Below are positions 10,732 to 21,700 of a DNA stretch of 64,000 nt, piece after piece. The notes beneath the pieces were generated by a model. That model searched no databases and was not told where the DNA came from. It worked only from the letters and a program-made list of their open reading frames with translations. The DNA comes from Brachionus rotundiformis (taxonomy: Eukaryota > Rotifera > Eurotatoria > Ploima > Brachionidae), in NCBI GenBank assembly GCA_016802295.1, contig JAESIW010000207.1, positions 1,168,475-1,232,474 on the forward strand, given 5' to 3'. A program made the translations under genes and the position numbers. How positions within the stretch are numbered: position 1 is the first letter of the stretch; the number at the start of each line of letters is the position of its first letter.

Positions 10732-13081
10732 TCAATAATAAAAATTCTCAATAGAATTTAGAATATCTGAATGGTCGACGTGATGTGAATAGTTGGAGCC
10801 CATGCGAGCTTGTTCAAATATTTGACTAAGCTCTAATTCGTTTCGTTCAGCTCTTAAATTATCCAAATAAAAGCTTTTCTTTAAAAACTCCCTTTTCAAA
10901 TTGAACAAATAGTTGGGATTATCGTTAAAATGATAATTAGACTCGTAGTCCGAGTCCTCAAATTCATTTAAATCCGACGCTGGACACCATTGCTCACTAC
11001 TCTTGATCAAATTTTCGTATTCATGACATTTCAGATTTATTTCAGGAAAAACTTCGTCTAGACCTTTGCGTCGTGACTTTGACAATGATCTGTTTATGTT
11101 CTTGCTTGCTTGTTTAGAGTTGTTCTGAGACTCGACCAAAATTACACCTGGAATAAAGTCCTTGTTCACTTTTTTGTGATAATTTTCTTTGGGTTTTAGA
11201 ATGAAATTGTTGTTAAGTGCATGAGGCTTTTGTTCTGAATCATTTAGGTAGCTATAGTCGTCCATGTATCCAGGCGGAGGGGGTGGCGTGCTGAAAAATG
11301 AATCTTTCAAGTCCTCCTCATCAGGTATAAATTTGTACTTTTGTCTTTTGCAGTCAACTATCTCGATAAATTTTATTTTGTCATCTTGTATTTCTTCTGC
11401 CGAAAAGTCCATCTTTACCTCTTCTTCTTGCTGTTCGCCATTCGAACGACATAGGTAAAAATTCGGAATCTCCTTGTTTGCATGATCCATTTTGACAGCA
11501 AACTTTTTTGGCTCAATTTTCTTGAAAGCCGAGGGTTTTGATAAATTTATATCTTGATTTATGATATTCTCTTCAATACTGAAAATAGAATAAATATTAA
11601 AAAAAAATAATATTTTATTATAAAAATGCTGTTTACGCTCTAATTCTAGATTTTATGTCGATTCCTTTAATTGAGGAAGATTTTTTTGACCAATTGTCAC
11701 ATGATTTAGATTCAATGAATTTTTGTGCTTGTTCGAACCTTTTGGAACGCTCTGAAAATGCTTGTTGGATCTCGTCTTGGAGCTTTTCATTCAAACGCTT
11801 TCTTTGCTCTTAAAGTCCAAAAATTTTTTTAAAATTAAAATTTATCAACTAATTTAGATATTTATTTCTACAATTAAATTAAATTTCAATTTTCATCTAT
11901 TTATCTTATCTAATTGTGTTGGAAAATTATTCCAAAAGATAATTAGAAACTAAATTATTTTAATTAATTTCAAATGACATTTAATATTTTTCAAGTATTA
12001 TCTATTAAGCTTAAATATTAGACTTATAGGTCTATTTGGTTATCTAACCTGTATAGTTGGTTGTTTTCTTGCCATAGGATTTGTCCAGATGGTCCTTGTT
12101 TCCTTTTGACCCACTATTGGCATTTACCAGAAAATCGTAGTCATTGTACTCGCTTGAAAAGTTCCTAGAGCCAAATTCCATATCTGTGCATGGATCGTTG
12201 CTATACTCATTGAAATTGTTGCTGTAATCATTGTGGAAATTTGGCTGGTTAACTTCAATCGAAGACACATACTTTTTCCTATGGTACATTGAATTCGAAC
12301 TGTTTACCATAGAACTGGAAGTAAGAGCTGAAAAAACAGAGGAATTGAGTGAATCAAGGGCGTATTTTCTGGTCGATTCACCATAAAACAAATCAGATGA
12401 CTTGGTAATTGAAGAAAATGTTGAGGTAGAGTTCAAAGAAATGGACGAATTGGACCTTTTACTTCTAAACTCATGTATCGAATCGTATGTTGGTTCCAAG
12501 TCTTTGGAATTGGCTGATTGAACAATTGTAGATGCCTGCACTGATTTGTTTAGTTTGTCCACTGTTTTGCCAGATATGTAATGTCGGTAAACTTTTGAGT
12601 CAATAGGAAACTGGGATATAACTCTAATATGAGGCTCAGTGGTCAATTTTCTATTATCAACAAGATTAACATCCTGGTCCAAGCTATCCAGCGATGAAAG
12701 ATCGCAATCCTTGCTCAAATTTTGCACCGATTTGTTAAGCCAAGTCCTTATGAGGCCCGGCTTAGGCGAGCACGAGTTCAACATTGTCGAATTAGACTTT
12801 TTAAGCTTAGAGCTGTCCCGCCATGTCTTCCTAGATCCGTCTGTCTTGAGCAAGTTGGTCTTGCGCAATTGTTTCTTTTGAAACAAAGGCGGAAGCACCC
12901 GATTCTCTGGCTTGACAAACGACTTACTTCTGGTCACATTGGCAATGCTTGAACTGGAATTTTTGGTCAAAGACAAGTCCTCGTTGACTATCCGGTTCAG
13001 CTCTTGCTCAAAATCAGCGTTCAAATACTCCACTGAGTAGTAGCTTTTCTTGGGACTAATGCTCGATTGACTGTGGCCCAT
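10732..13081 (-). CDS. Uncharacterised Ser/Asn-rich protein with a myristoylation-type N-terminus
   Basis: Three exons on the minus strand (13081-12049, 11808-11637, 11578-10732) join in phase to about 683 residues. The start MGHSQSSISPKKSYY fits an N-myristoylation signal (Gly2, Ser6), which would suggest a membrane-associated cytoplasmic protein. Most of the chain is Ser/Asn-rich and probably disordered. The middle exon encodes a charged coiled-coil-like helix (EQRKRLNEKLQDEIQQAFSE). The last exon has a proline run FFSTPPPPPGYMDDYS, which could bind SH3, WW or EVH1 domains. The protein ends in a charged helix (LRAERNELELSQIFEQARMG). I do not recognise the family. The myristoylation and ligand roles are inferences from motif form only. 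Confidence 0.8.
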
Positions 13082-14933
13082 TATCTTACAACTAAGTCAA
13101 CAAGTTATCTTTTGAGTGAGATATTTTTACTATTTAGAGGTCTAAAATCTAAATTGTGTACAAAAATCTACGGAAAACAAACACTAAAAAATACAATTAA
13201 CCAAATATTGTTTATTAATATAAATATAAACAATATATAAACCCGTTTGGTAAACATGATATATAAGTTTTAGTCAAACGAGTGTTTTTGGTCTTTTAAT
13301 TAAAAAGAGGGGAAAAAATGGGGACTATGCAAACAAATGGTCATTAAGTTATTACTGATGGATTGATGCGAGTGTCCGCGGGTTATATAATTTATAGAGT
13401 GGATTTTTGGGATTTGTTGTAAATAGCCATTGTTTTCTATGAGCAAAATGTATCCAGATTTAGCATTTTGAACGTGACTTAAGAGATTTGATGAGGTTTA
13501 GTTTAATTGAGTAGAAAAAACGTGAGATTTAAATGTTTATAATGTCATTTTGTCATTCAGCCTATTCATTAGTGTTATTCGATAGTTGATTTAATTTAAA
13601 TTTAAGTCCATTTTTGTACTGTAAAAACATGTTTAAATTTAATTAATTTAATTGATTTTTTAAAATTAATTAAAATCCTCTTTTCATTTTCTTTAAAATT
13701 AATATTTTCATTTATTTGTAACTTTATTATTCTCGGACTTAAAAAAATGATAAGGTTAATCTTTTTTGAATAGTTTGTGAGACCAATGTAATAATTATTA
13801 ATTGTATAAACCGGCTTTTTGGTACCATTGTTACAAGCTCCTGATATAAGAACCTTGATTTATAATTTGGAAAGATTTTTATTTAATGAATACATTTTTT
13901 ATCTTAGTTTAAAATTTTATTTAGGGTTATAAAAGAAAATTAATTTAAAATGTTAAAAAATTAATAATCTATTAATTAAATTAATAATCTATAAATCTAA
14001 AAATTAACTTATTAATTAAATTTAAAATGATATATAATTCTAATTCCACAATTGTAATTAAAATAACAGTCTTAGCCATCTGGATAGTCTATAAAGTCAT
14101 AGTAAAATATATTATAATAGATTTATCTGAATCTGAATTTTAAAATCCATAGGATGATTTGAGTCCTTGGTCTTTCTCGTTAAAAAATTAATCACACCAT
14201 CTTTACCAAAATGACTTGTTTAATGTCTAATAGGATTAAACATTTGCTAAGCAACATTCCCCAAAAAGTAGGTATCGGATCTAGCATTTAAAAACTTAAC
14301 TTTTAAAGATCCGATATTTCTTTTATCTTTTCATTTAAGATTTTTAAATTAATAAGATTTGACTAAAAAGTATCTAATTTGAAGAAGAGTTTTTAATATG
14401 CTTTAAAACTCAATCAAATAATTTATAAAAAAAAATTTCAAAAATAATTTTAATATTTTAGAAAATTTTCTGCTTAGTTTTGACTAAATTAAACCACCAA
14501 ATTTAAATTAATATTTTTAAAGAGATAAAATTCAAAAATATTTTTAACTTGATTTGGAAAATTAAATTTTAGAAAATAAATTATTTTTTATATTTATTTT
14601 TATATTCGAAAAAAAACACAAAAAAAAAAGAAAACAAAAACATAATAAAACTTAAACTTGTCCTCATAAACAATAAACAAACTAGTTTTATTCAAAATCT
14701 TTAATATGAAAAAAATTAAACTTTTGTGAGCTTAATTTTAATAAAAAATTAGTAAAAAAAACTTTATTATTTTTTAAAAAAATGTGTATTTCAATTCAAA
14801 TAGATGGTAAAGCAAAACAATGTGCATTTTGAGCCGTGTATAGAGCTAAAAATTTTTCCAACCTCACTAGAAAAGATTTACAAGTATAGAAGCAAAATAC
14901 TAAAATTTAAATACTTAATATACAGCTTCAAAA
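13082..14933. other. AT-rich intergenic stretch between divergent genes
   Basis: This 1.85 kb stretch upstream of both a minus-strand gene and RPL14 presumably contains both promoters. I see poly-A and poly-T tracts and no convincing coding frame, RNA gene or repeat shared with the rest of the window. Confidence 0.5.
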
Positions 14934-15606
14934 ATGGTAATTAATTTTTTAATATATTCATTGGCTATATCCGTTTTAATCGATTGGAAAATCGATTTTA
15001 ATTGCCAAGTATAAATCTTGACCGGGCGCACTAACCACCCTTTTTTTACAGACTTACACAAAATTCGTTCAAATCGGACGTGTCGCATATGTCGCCTTCG
15101 GACCTGAACAAGGCAAACTAGTCGCCATTGTTGACATCATCGATCAAAACAGAGTACTAATTAATTAATAATGGCACTTTTTTTAATTAAATAAATTAAC
15201 CAAGGTCTTAGCTGATGGACCAAACTTTAGACGACAAGCTTTGAATCTAAAGACCCTCTATTTGACCAAATTCGTGGTCAGAATTCCGCACAGCGCTCGT
15301 GCCGCCACAGTAAAAGCTGCCTGGGCCAAGGCCGAGATTGATAAAAAATGGGCCGAGAGCGGATGGGCCAAAAGACTAGCTGCCAAGCAAGCCCGAACTA
15401 GTTTGACAGATTTTGACCGATTCAAGCTAATGAGAGCCAAACAAACTGTAATTTAGGATATAAATGAAGCTTATTTAGTTTTTAAATTGTTTTTCTATTT
15501 TAAGAGAAACCGCTTGATCGCTTTGGAAGTTGGTAAACTTAGAATAAAGGCCAGAAAAGCTAATTCTGCTAAAAAATCCGGAGCCAAGAAGACTGTCAAA
15601 AAATGA
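14934..15606 (+). CDS. RPL14: 60S ribosomal protein L14 (eL14)
   Basis: Component of the large ribosomal subunit. Four exons: 14934-14936 (the start codon alone), 15052-15153, 15205-15447 and 15505-15606, giving 149 aa. The sequence matches the eL14 family throughout: FVQIGRVAYVAFGPEQGKLV, IVDIIDQNRVLADGPNFRRQ, TDFDRFKLMRAKQTRNRLI. It ends in a basic Lys/Ala-rich tail (SAKKSGAKKTVKK). An ATG followed immediately by an intron is common in ribosomal protein genes. Intron 1 (115 bp) was scanned for snoRNA boxes and none was convincing. Confidence 0.97.
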
Positions 15607-15807
15607 ATAAGTTCATTTAGTTAAATGAGATTTTGTTCATTTAAATAAATAATTTTAAAAAAATTAAATTTTTATCTATTTTTATTCAAATCAAAAAAAA
15701 AAAAAAGAAATAATAATTTCTTGTAAAGAAAAAAAGAACAAGAGATAATCTTCTTCTATTATTAATGATTATTAAAGTATCAAACGAAAAATTAAATTAA
15801 GAAAAGA

Positions 15808-16356
15808 ATGTTGTCTAGTCTTGTGTTTGGTTTGATGTTAAATGGTTTGCTGGTTTGGTGCTGTGTGGACCCAGACGAGAATTATTTACACAAAAAATTA
15901 AATGAGTTCATCGAATCGACTCTAAGATACGAACAAATTGAGCTTAGATACAACAGATTAAAGCGTTCAGTGAACCAAATGGTATCAGATGAACATGTTT
16001 TTGAAAGTTCCCAATGTGACATGGTCAATCGAACGATTAATTTTACTGAACAAAAATCACTCTGTCCTAGACAATACCAAATACTCTACAGAACAAATAT
16101 GTTTCCATTTTACATTAAACAAGCTATCTGTACATGTAGGTCATGTTATGTTCAGCCTGGTTCTTCTTTGTACAAAGATATGTACCAGTGTTTACCAATT
16201 TGGACTCAAAAACATGTTCTCGTGAGAAATGAGTGTCAAAATGATGGGTTTTATTACTGGAAACCTGACTATGAGCTGGTAAATACAGGTTGTACATGCG
16301 GAACAAATTTAGCTCTCATATCATTTAGATCGACTGATCATGAAACTTCTATTTGA
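15808..16356 (+). CDS. IL-17-like secreted cystine-knot cytokine
   Basis: An intronless frame of 182 codons. Residues 1-19 form a hydrophobic signal peptide (MLSSLVFGLMLNGLLVWCC). A pro-region ends in RLKR at about 50-53, a furin-type site. The C-terminal domain has Cys at about 70, 86, 108, 110, 113, 128, 143, 162 and 164. Its spacing and context follow the IL-17 fold: CPRQYQILYRTNMFPFYIKQ, AICTCRSCYV, CLPIWTQKHVLVRNEC, and the terminal VNTGCTCG, which corresponds to the family's VGCTC signature. In animals such proteins signal through IL-17 receptors (SEFIR domain) in epithelial immunity. Function here is inferred from fold only. It sits between RPL14 and a tRNA gene with no functional link. 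Confidence 0.75.
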   Translation: MLSSLVFGLMLNGLLVWCCVDPDENYLHKKLNEFIESTLRYEQIELRYNRLKRSVNQMVSDEHVFESSQCDMVNRTINFTEQKSLCPRQYQILYRTNMFPFYIKQAICTCRSCYVQPGSSLYKDMYQCLPIWTQKHVLVRNECQNDGFYYWKPDYELVNTGCTCGTNLALISFRSTDHETSI

Positions 16357-16439
16357 GTCAAATAAATAAATAAATATAATAATAATAATAATAATATGTT
16401 TATAATTTAAATTAATACATAAAAGTATGAAGATAACAG

Positions 16440-16511
16440 TCCCATATGGTCTAGTGGTTAGGATTCCTGCCTTTCACGCAGGCGGCCCGGGTTCAATTCC
16501 CGGTGTGGGAA
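16440..16511 (+). tRNA. tRNA-Glu (anticodon TTC)
   Basis: A 72-nt cloverleaf matching the other copies. The 3' flank AAAAGTTTTTATT gives a Pol III terminator. Sequence at 16545-16615 matches the region downstream of the tRNA at 9511-9582 (shared words TTTGTAATATCTCATTCTAT and TTTTCATCAAAAT). GC-rich repeat copy B follows in the same orientation, as it does there. Confidence 0.95.
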
Positions 16512-16810
16512 AAGTTTTTATTGCAATAATTTTTAGATTTACTAAAGATACAGTTAAATTTTGTAATATCTCATTCTATTTTCATCAAAATTAATTAAAC
16601 ATATCAAATAATTTAAATTTTTTTTTCATTTAAAGGCAAACTAAATACATTCTAAAAAGAGTATAAAATTGTTTAAACTGTTTAGTTTTCTCTTGAAATT
16701 TATTTAATTATTTTAAAAGATTAAATTATTTATTCATTCATAGATAGATAGCAAAAAAAATATTAATGGTTTATTATTTATATTAATATTATTAGTTAAT
16801 TTTTTAAAAA

Positions 16811-17505
16811 ATAGAATCATTTATTTATTTTTAGTAAAATTAATAAATAATTAAATGTCACCCTCCTCTTTTCGCAACCGGGCTTGGGACCGGCTTTGGC
16901 AGAGTTATGACGGCGTCTTTCCCTAAGAAGCCAGTGGGACGTTCATCATAAACAGCGCCACTCATCCGAGCACTCAAAATTGGCTGCGAACTCGGCAACT
17001 ATTTAGACTAGCTTGGAACCACAAACCAAGCGACTTCTCTCTCTCTTTCGATTGAGAAAAAGTCTTAACTTAAGGCTTCCAAAGTTACGTCTATCTGCAG
17101 AGGGTCAGCTGTACAGCAGATTCTCGCTCCTTTCGGATTCTATACTGGGAGATGGTCGAAGCCAGCGGCGCCCTCATACGACAAGACTTGGACAAAGACC
17201 CGTAGGCCTATGTACCCGCCATACAGCTCTTCTGCAGACTACGTGAAAGACCACACACACACATACGATGCATGTGGCTGCCACCACCCTCCTCTTTTTT
17301 CATCAGGGCTTGGGACCTGCGGATCGGCAGAGTTATGGTGACTGCTTTCATTTTCTAATATTTTTCCATTTACAAAAAATATTTTTATTTTTTGAAAATT
17401 TGTTAATTTTAAAAATGAAATGAATTCTTTTATAAAATCAACTTCTATTTATACCCTTTTGACTAATTTAACCAATTTAACTAATTTCAACTTTTTAAAC
17501 AAAAT
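16811..17505 (+). repeat. GC-rich interspersed repeat, copy B
   Basis: The core is 16857-17342 (486 bp), bounded by GTCACC and GGTGAC. The core begins and ends with a direct repeat of about 63 bp, at about 16857-16920 and 17285-17349. Both repeats contain CACCCTCCTCTTTT, GGGCTTGGGACC and GGCAGAGTTATG. AT-rich flanks shared with other copies extend to about 16811 and 17505. The right flank contains the reverse-strand TATA box (CTATTTATACCC, about 17448). The core is sharply richer in GC than its surroundings. Confidence 0.88.
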
Positions 17506-17769
17506 GAATGCATTACTGATTTGTCGTTACACCATGCGTCTTGCATGTATTTTTGTGCTAAAAAGTTTTGAACTGTGGGGAGAAGTTCTTAATTGTGTTA
17601 ATAAGCAATTCATTTATTAAGATGAGGTAGACCCGAAGTCAAATAACTGACCTGAGTTATAAAAGACTTTAAAATGGCGTTTTTAAGCCTGATTTAATCT
17701 TGAATAGCCTGTCACTTTCTATTCAAATAAATATTTTTCATTTATTTTAAATTTAAAATTATTTTATTT

Positions 17770-18580
17770 ATGATTTGTTTAATTTAATCAGGCATTTATT
17801 GGGGAATGTCTCTGGGTCGGATGGAAAATCTCATTTTACGGATGATATTGCCCTTTTATCACAAATGGAGAGCCATATGAGAAGGAAGACCGATAAACTC
17901 AAACCCAACATTGGATATGTTGGTCTAGAGATAAACAGCGCAAAAACGGAAGTTATTTGCATAAACAAGAAACTCAATGCATCAATTCCTGTTGGACCCA
18001 TAATCTCAAATGTGTCGACAGCTTTACATATCTAGGAAGCATGATTAGCGAAAATGGTGGCTCCGAAAGAAGATATTCGAAACAGATTAACGAATTTAGG
18101 CATATGTGGAAATTGTCATCCATTTGACTGAGGACTAAATTACATCTCTATTGTAGTCTTGTCAAATCTGCATTGCTATATGGATCTTGATGTTGAAGAA
18201 TGACTGACAGTGATTTTCAAAAGATCGAAGTATTCATTAACATTTGCTTAGGAAAGATTATAAGAATCGTTTATCTGAAAGTTATTACAAGTGAGGAGGA
18301 GCTGTAAAGTTATTTACAGATCAACGACCGAGCCAATCTGCAAAATTATACGCAGAAGATGACTTAAATGACTTAATCATGTTTCATAATCATGTCAAAA
18401 GAAGTGAAATGTTGGAAGACCAAAGATGACCTGGAGAAGAACAGTTGAAAGAGATCTGATAAAGATGAAACTCATATGGGGACAAGCAGAACTTTTCGCT
18501 ATGGATAGGGTAGAATGGAGGGGACGACATATGCTAAACTGGGAGTATAAGATAGAAGAAGAATTAAGTCATTATTAAAT
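17770..18580 (+). mobile_element. Dead non-LTR retrotransposon fragment (reverse transcriptase C-terminus)
   Basis: The fragment decodes, with several stops and frameshifts, into the C-terminal half of an endonuclease/reverse-transcriptase protein of the LINE type. It has FTDDIALLS (the FADD/YADD catalytic motif, Ala changed to Thr), then GLEINSAKTEVICIN and DSFTYLGSMISENGG. It continues with MWKLSS, LVKSALLYGS and MTDSDFQKIEVF. The longest intact piece is 17775-18035. The order and wording match RTE/CR1-like retroelements. No 5' end, target-site duplication or poly-A tail was identified. Non-functional. Confidence 0.8.
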
Positions 18581-18760
18581 AATAGAAAAAGCTAATGATA
18601 TTCTTTGGAAAGAGCACTATTAATTGTAGCTAAATTATTTTATTCTGAATATTGTTTTGTTTGTTTTGAAAGATAACAGACAAAATATATGTCATCACAA
18701 AATGTCTTAACTTAAATATTAATCAAATCATATGATTTTTTGATTAAACTCTCATTAATA

Positions 18761-21700
18761 ATGTCTTTAAAATTATCAAACCAAATAGCCGATCTGGCAT
18801 CGGGCTCACTGGAGGCACAGAAGAGCAAATTATTGGCTAAAAATTTGACCAAAGATCAAAAACTCGACAAAATATCTCACTACACATCTTGCCAAGAAGA
18901 AAACTGCAAGTGCAATGGATTCAAACAAAAAGACTCCACAGAGGAATGCAAGTCGTGCTCCCATGGCCAACAGTCACACATCAAGCAATTTTCTGACCAC
19001 ACAAGTGCCCAAATTGACCGGCTTTTTCTCACCGTGCTCGACATAGAGACCCTCTTCGGTCTGATCATCAAAGAAGACGATGCCGAAACAAAACAGATCT
19101 ACTATTTTCTTTTCAAACTTCTCCGCAAGGGGGTCCTCTGTCCTAGCGAGACTAGTGTCGAAGGCCACCTAGGTAGACCACCGTTTGAAGAGCCCTCGAT
19201 CACCAAATCCATTCTAAACTTCATATTCTCCAAATATCAAAAATCAGGTGAGCTCGAACTTCAAAACATGTTCGAAGCCAGCAAGGTATTTCTCTACTGT
19301 TTTAACATGTGGAAATTTGAGAGTCCATCCATGTACACCAAGCACCATTCGCTTCAATCTCACAAAAAGCTTGCGTTGTACAAGCTGAACTACACTAGAT
19401 GGATGTGCTACAATTTTGTGCCATCGTTTTGTGAATGCTTGGAAAAATACGAAACAATAGCCATTTTTGGCGTTACTTTTCTAGGCCTGGTATTCCCAAT
19501 GATTAAGAAAGAAATACAAGAAAAATTTGTGAGTGAAAAGGATAAAGTGCCTGCGGAGAAGCGGCTAATATTCTCCAGCTATTTGCCGCGCTTTTTGAAC
19601 AGTCTCGAAGAAGAGCTGGCCGAGGAGAACAGTGCTATTTGGACACAGAATGTCAGCTTTAACAACTCGGTCTACGAGTCCGAGATCTACAACATGCTCA
19701 AAGGCGAGAGTCTGAATGTGCCTTACATTGAGAGCCTAAAGCCCAGACTCGGCTCGGACAAGGTGACCAGACGAAGGGCCCATGAGATTAGCGAGAAACG
19801 CAAGTTGGAAGAGAAAGAGTGCGAGTTGAACAAAAAGCACAAAAGCGAGGGCGACGCGCCCGACTCGCTGATCAAACAGCTTGTCAGTCAAGTGGAGGCC
19901 GAGTCAAGCGAATCGGCCGAGGCGGCTCTTTTTAGCGCCATGGCGTCGCGAGATGAAACGGCCAGGAACGAGCAAAAGCGCGGTCTTATCGATTTTCACG
20001 TAATCAGCAATCAATTGGACACAGATCCAGATGACAAAATTCTCATCTGGTTGCTAATGGTCAAGAATGTGTTCTCACATCAGTTGCCCAGAATGCCACG
20101 TGAATACATCACTAGGCTTGTTTTTGACCCGTAAGTTCACTTTAACCAAAGGGGTCATTATTTTAATTAATTAAAAAAATCATATTTAAAATTATTATCT
20201 TATTATTTATGTTTGATTGCAAATAATTTGCTCAATAAGAATTGATGTAAAATTATCTAATATAAAATTTTAAAATTGTCCAAATAAGCCAATGCTTTTT
20301 TTTTAGATGACAAAACAAACTTAACATTTGTTCAAATTTTATGTGTGTGTGTCTGCATCAAACGCCTCTTTATTAATAAACCAAAAGGGCTTTGATTTTT
20401 TAAGCAAACAAAATCAATAATCAATTTAAGTCTTATTGATGCTTTACTTTTTGTAATTATTTTAGGTGAAAAAGATGCAACAAAGTATGTTGCACTTTTT
20501 TATTACATTTTAGTAAATTTTAATTTATCAAAATAGGAAGAATTTTTGTTCTGTTTGTTTTTGAAATTCACAATACCACAAAGTTAAGCAGTCTTGGGTC
20601 TAATTTTTTGCTAATATTTTTATTTGTGAAATACTTTTATAAATAGAAATAAAAATAGTTTTTCTTGGTCTTACACGTCTACGTTTCTCAGTTTGTCCGT
20701 TTNNNNNNNNNNNNNNNNNNNNNNNNNNNNNNNNNNNNNNNNNNNNNNNNNNNNNNNNNNNNNNNNNNNNNNNNNNNNNNNNNNNNNNNNNNNNNNNNNN
20801 NNNNNNNNNNNNNNNNNNNNNNNNNNNNNNNNNNNNNNNNNNNNNNNNNNNNNNNNNNNNNNNNNNNNNNNNNNNNNNNNNNNNNNNNNNNNNNNNNNNN
20901 NNNNNNNNNNNNNNNNNNNNNNNNNNNNNNNNNNNNNNNNNNNNNNNNNNNNNNNNNNNNNNNNNNNNNNNNNNNNNNNNNNNNNNNNNNNNNNNNNNNN
21001 NNNNNNNNNNNNNNNNNNNNNNNNNNNNNNNNNNNNNNNNNNNNNNNNNNNNNNNNNNNNNNNNNNNNNNNNNNNNNNNNNNNNNNNNNNNNNNNNNNNN
21101 NNNNNNNNNNNNNNNNNNNTTTGTTCTGTTTGTTTTTGAAATTCACAATACCACAAAGTTAAGCAGTTTTGGGTCTAATTTTTTGCTTATATTTTTATTT
21201 GTGAAATACTTTTATAAATAGAAATAAAAATAGTTTTTCTTGGTCTTAAACGTCTACGTTTCTCAGTTTGTCCGATTTTCTAATAATGTTCAATTATGTG
21301 ATTGGACGAGGACCTTGGTTGAGTATGAATTGAAGATCCGATGTTGGTTTGTATTGGACTGATAACGGTCACACTTAGAGAGCCAGTCGATTTTTCCTCA
21401 AGAGCTAGTTGGGTGTTTTTGCGATGGTCTCTTAGTGAATTTTTTTCAATGTTAAGATCTAGAATCTGAAATTCTAATAACGTTTGTCCATGTCCAATAC
21501 CACTAATTAGCTTGCATTTGAATTTTTTCCAATATTGACAACTGCTAATACTCGATTTAAAAGTTTCAATTTCAATCATGTGCTTTGAATAGCTGTTTCA
21601 AGTTGGCTCTCACGCTTTGACCGTGTAAACTGTTCGTTACTTTGACAAAATTTTACTATTTTTAAAAATTTTAAGAAAAAGCTATCTGTTAATTATAATA

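Noticed and set aside
17013..17246. A 77-codon open frame repeated in GC-rich repeat copies A, B and C, extended or altered in copies D and E
   Set aside because: It starts at TTG rather than ATG. It is conserved only because the copies are near-identical, and copy E breaks it with small indels without compensation. I treat it as non-coding.
20665..21162. Open frames spanning the N tract
   Set aside because: They are produced only by unknown bases in the assembly gap.
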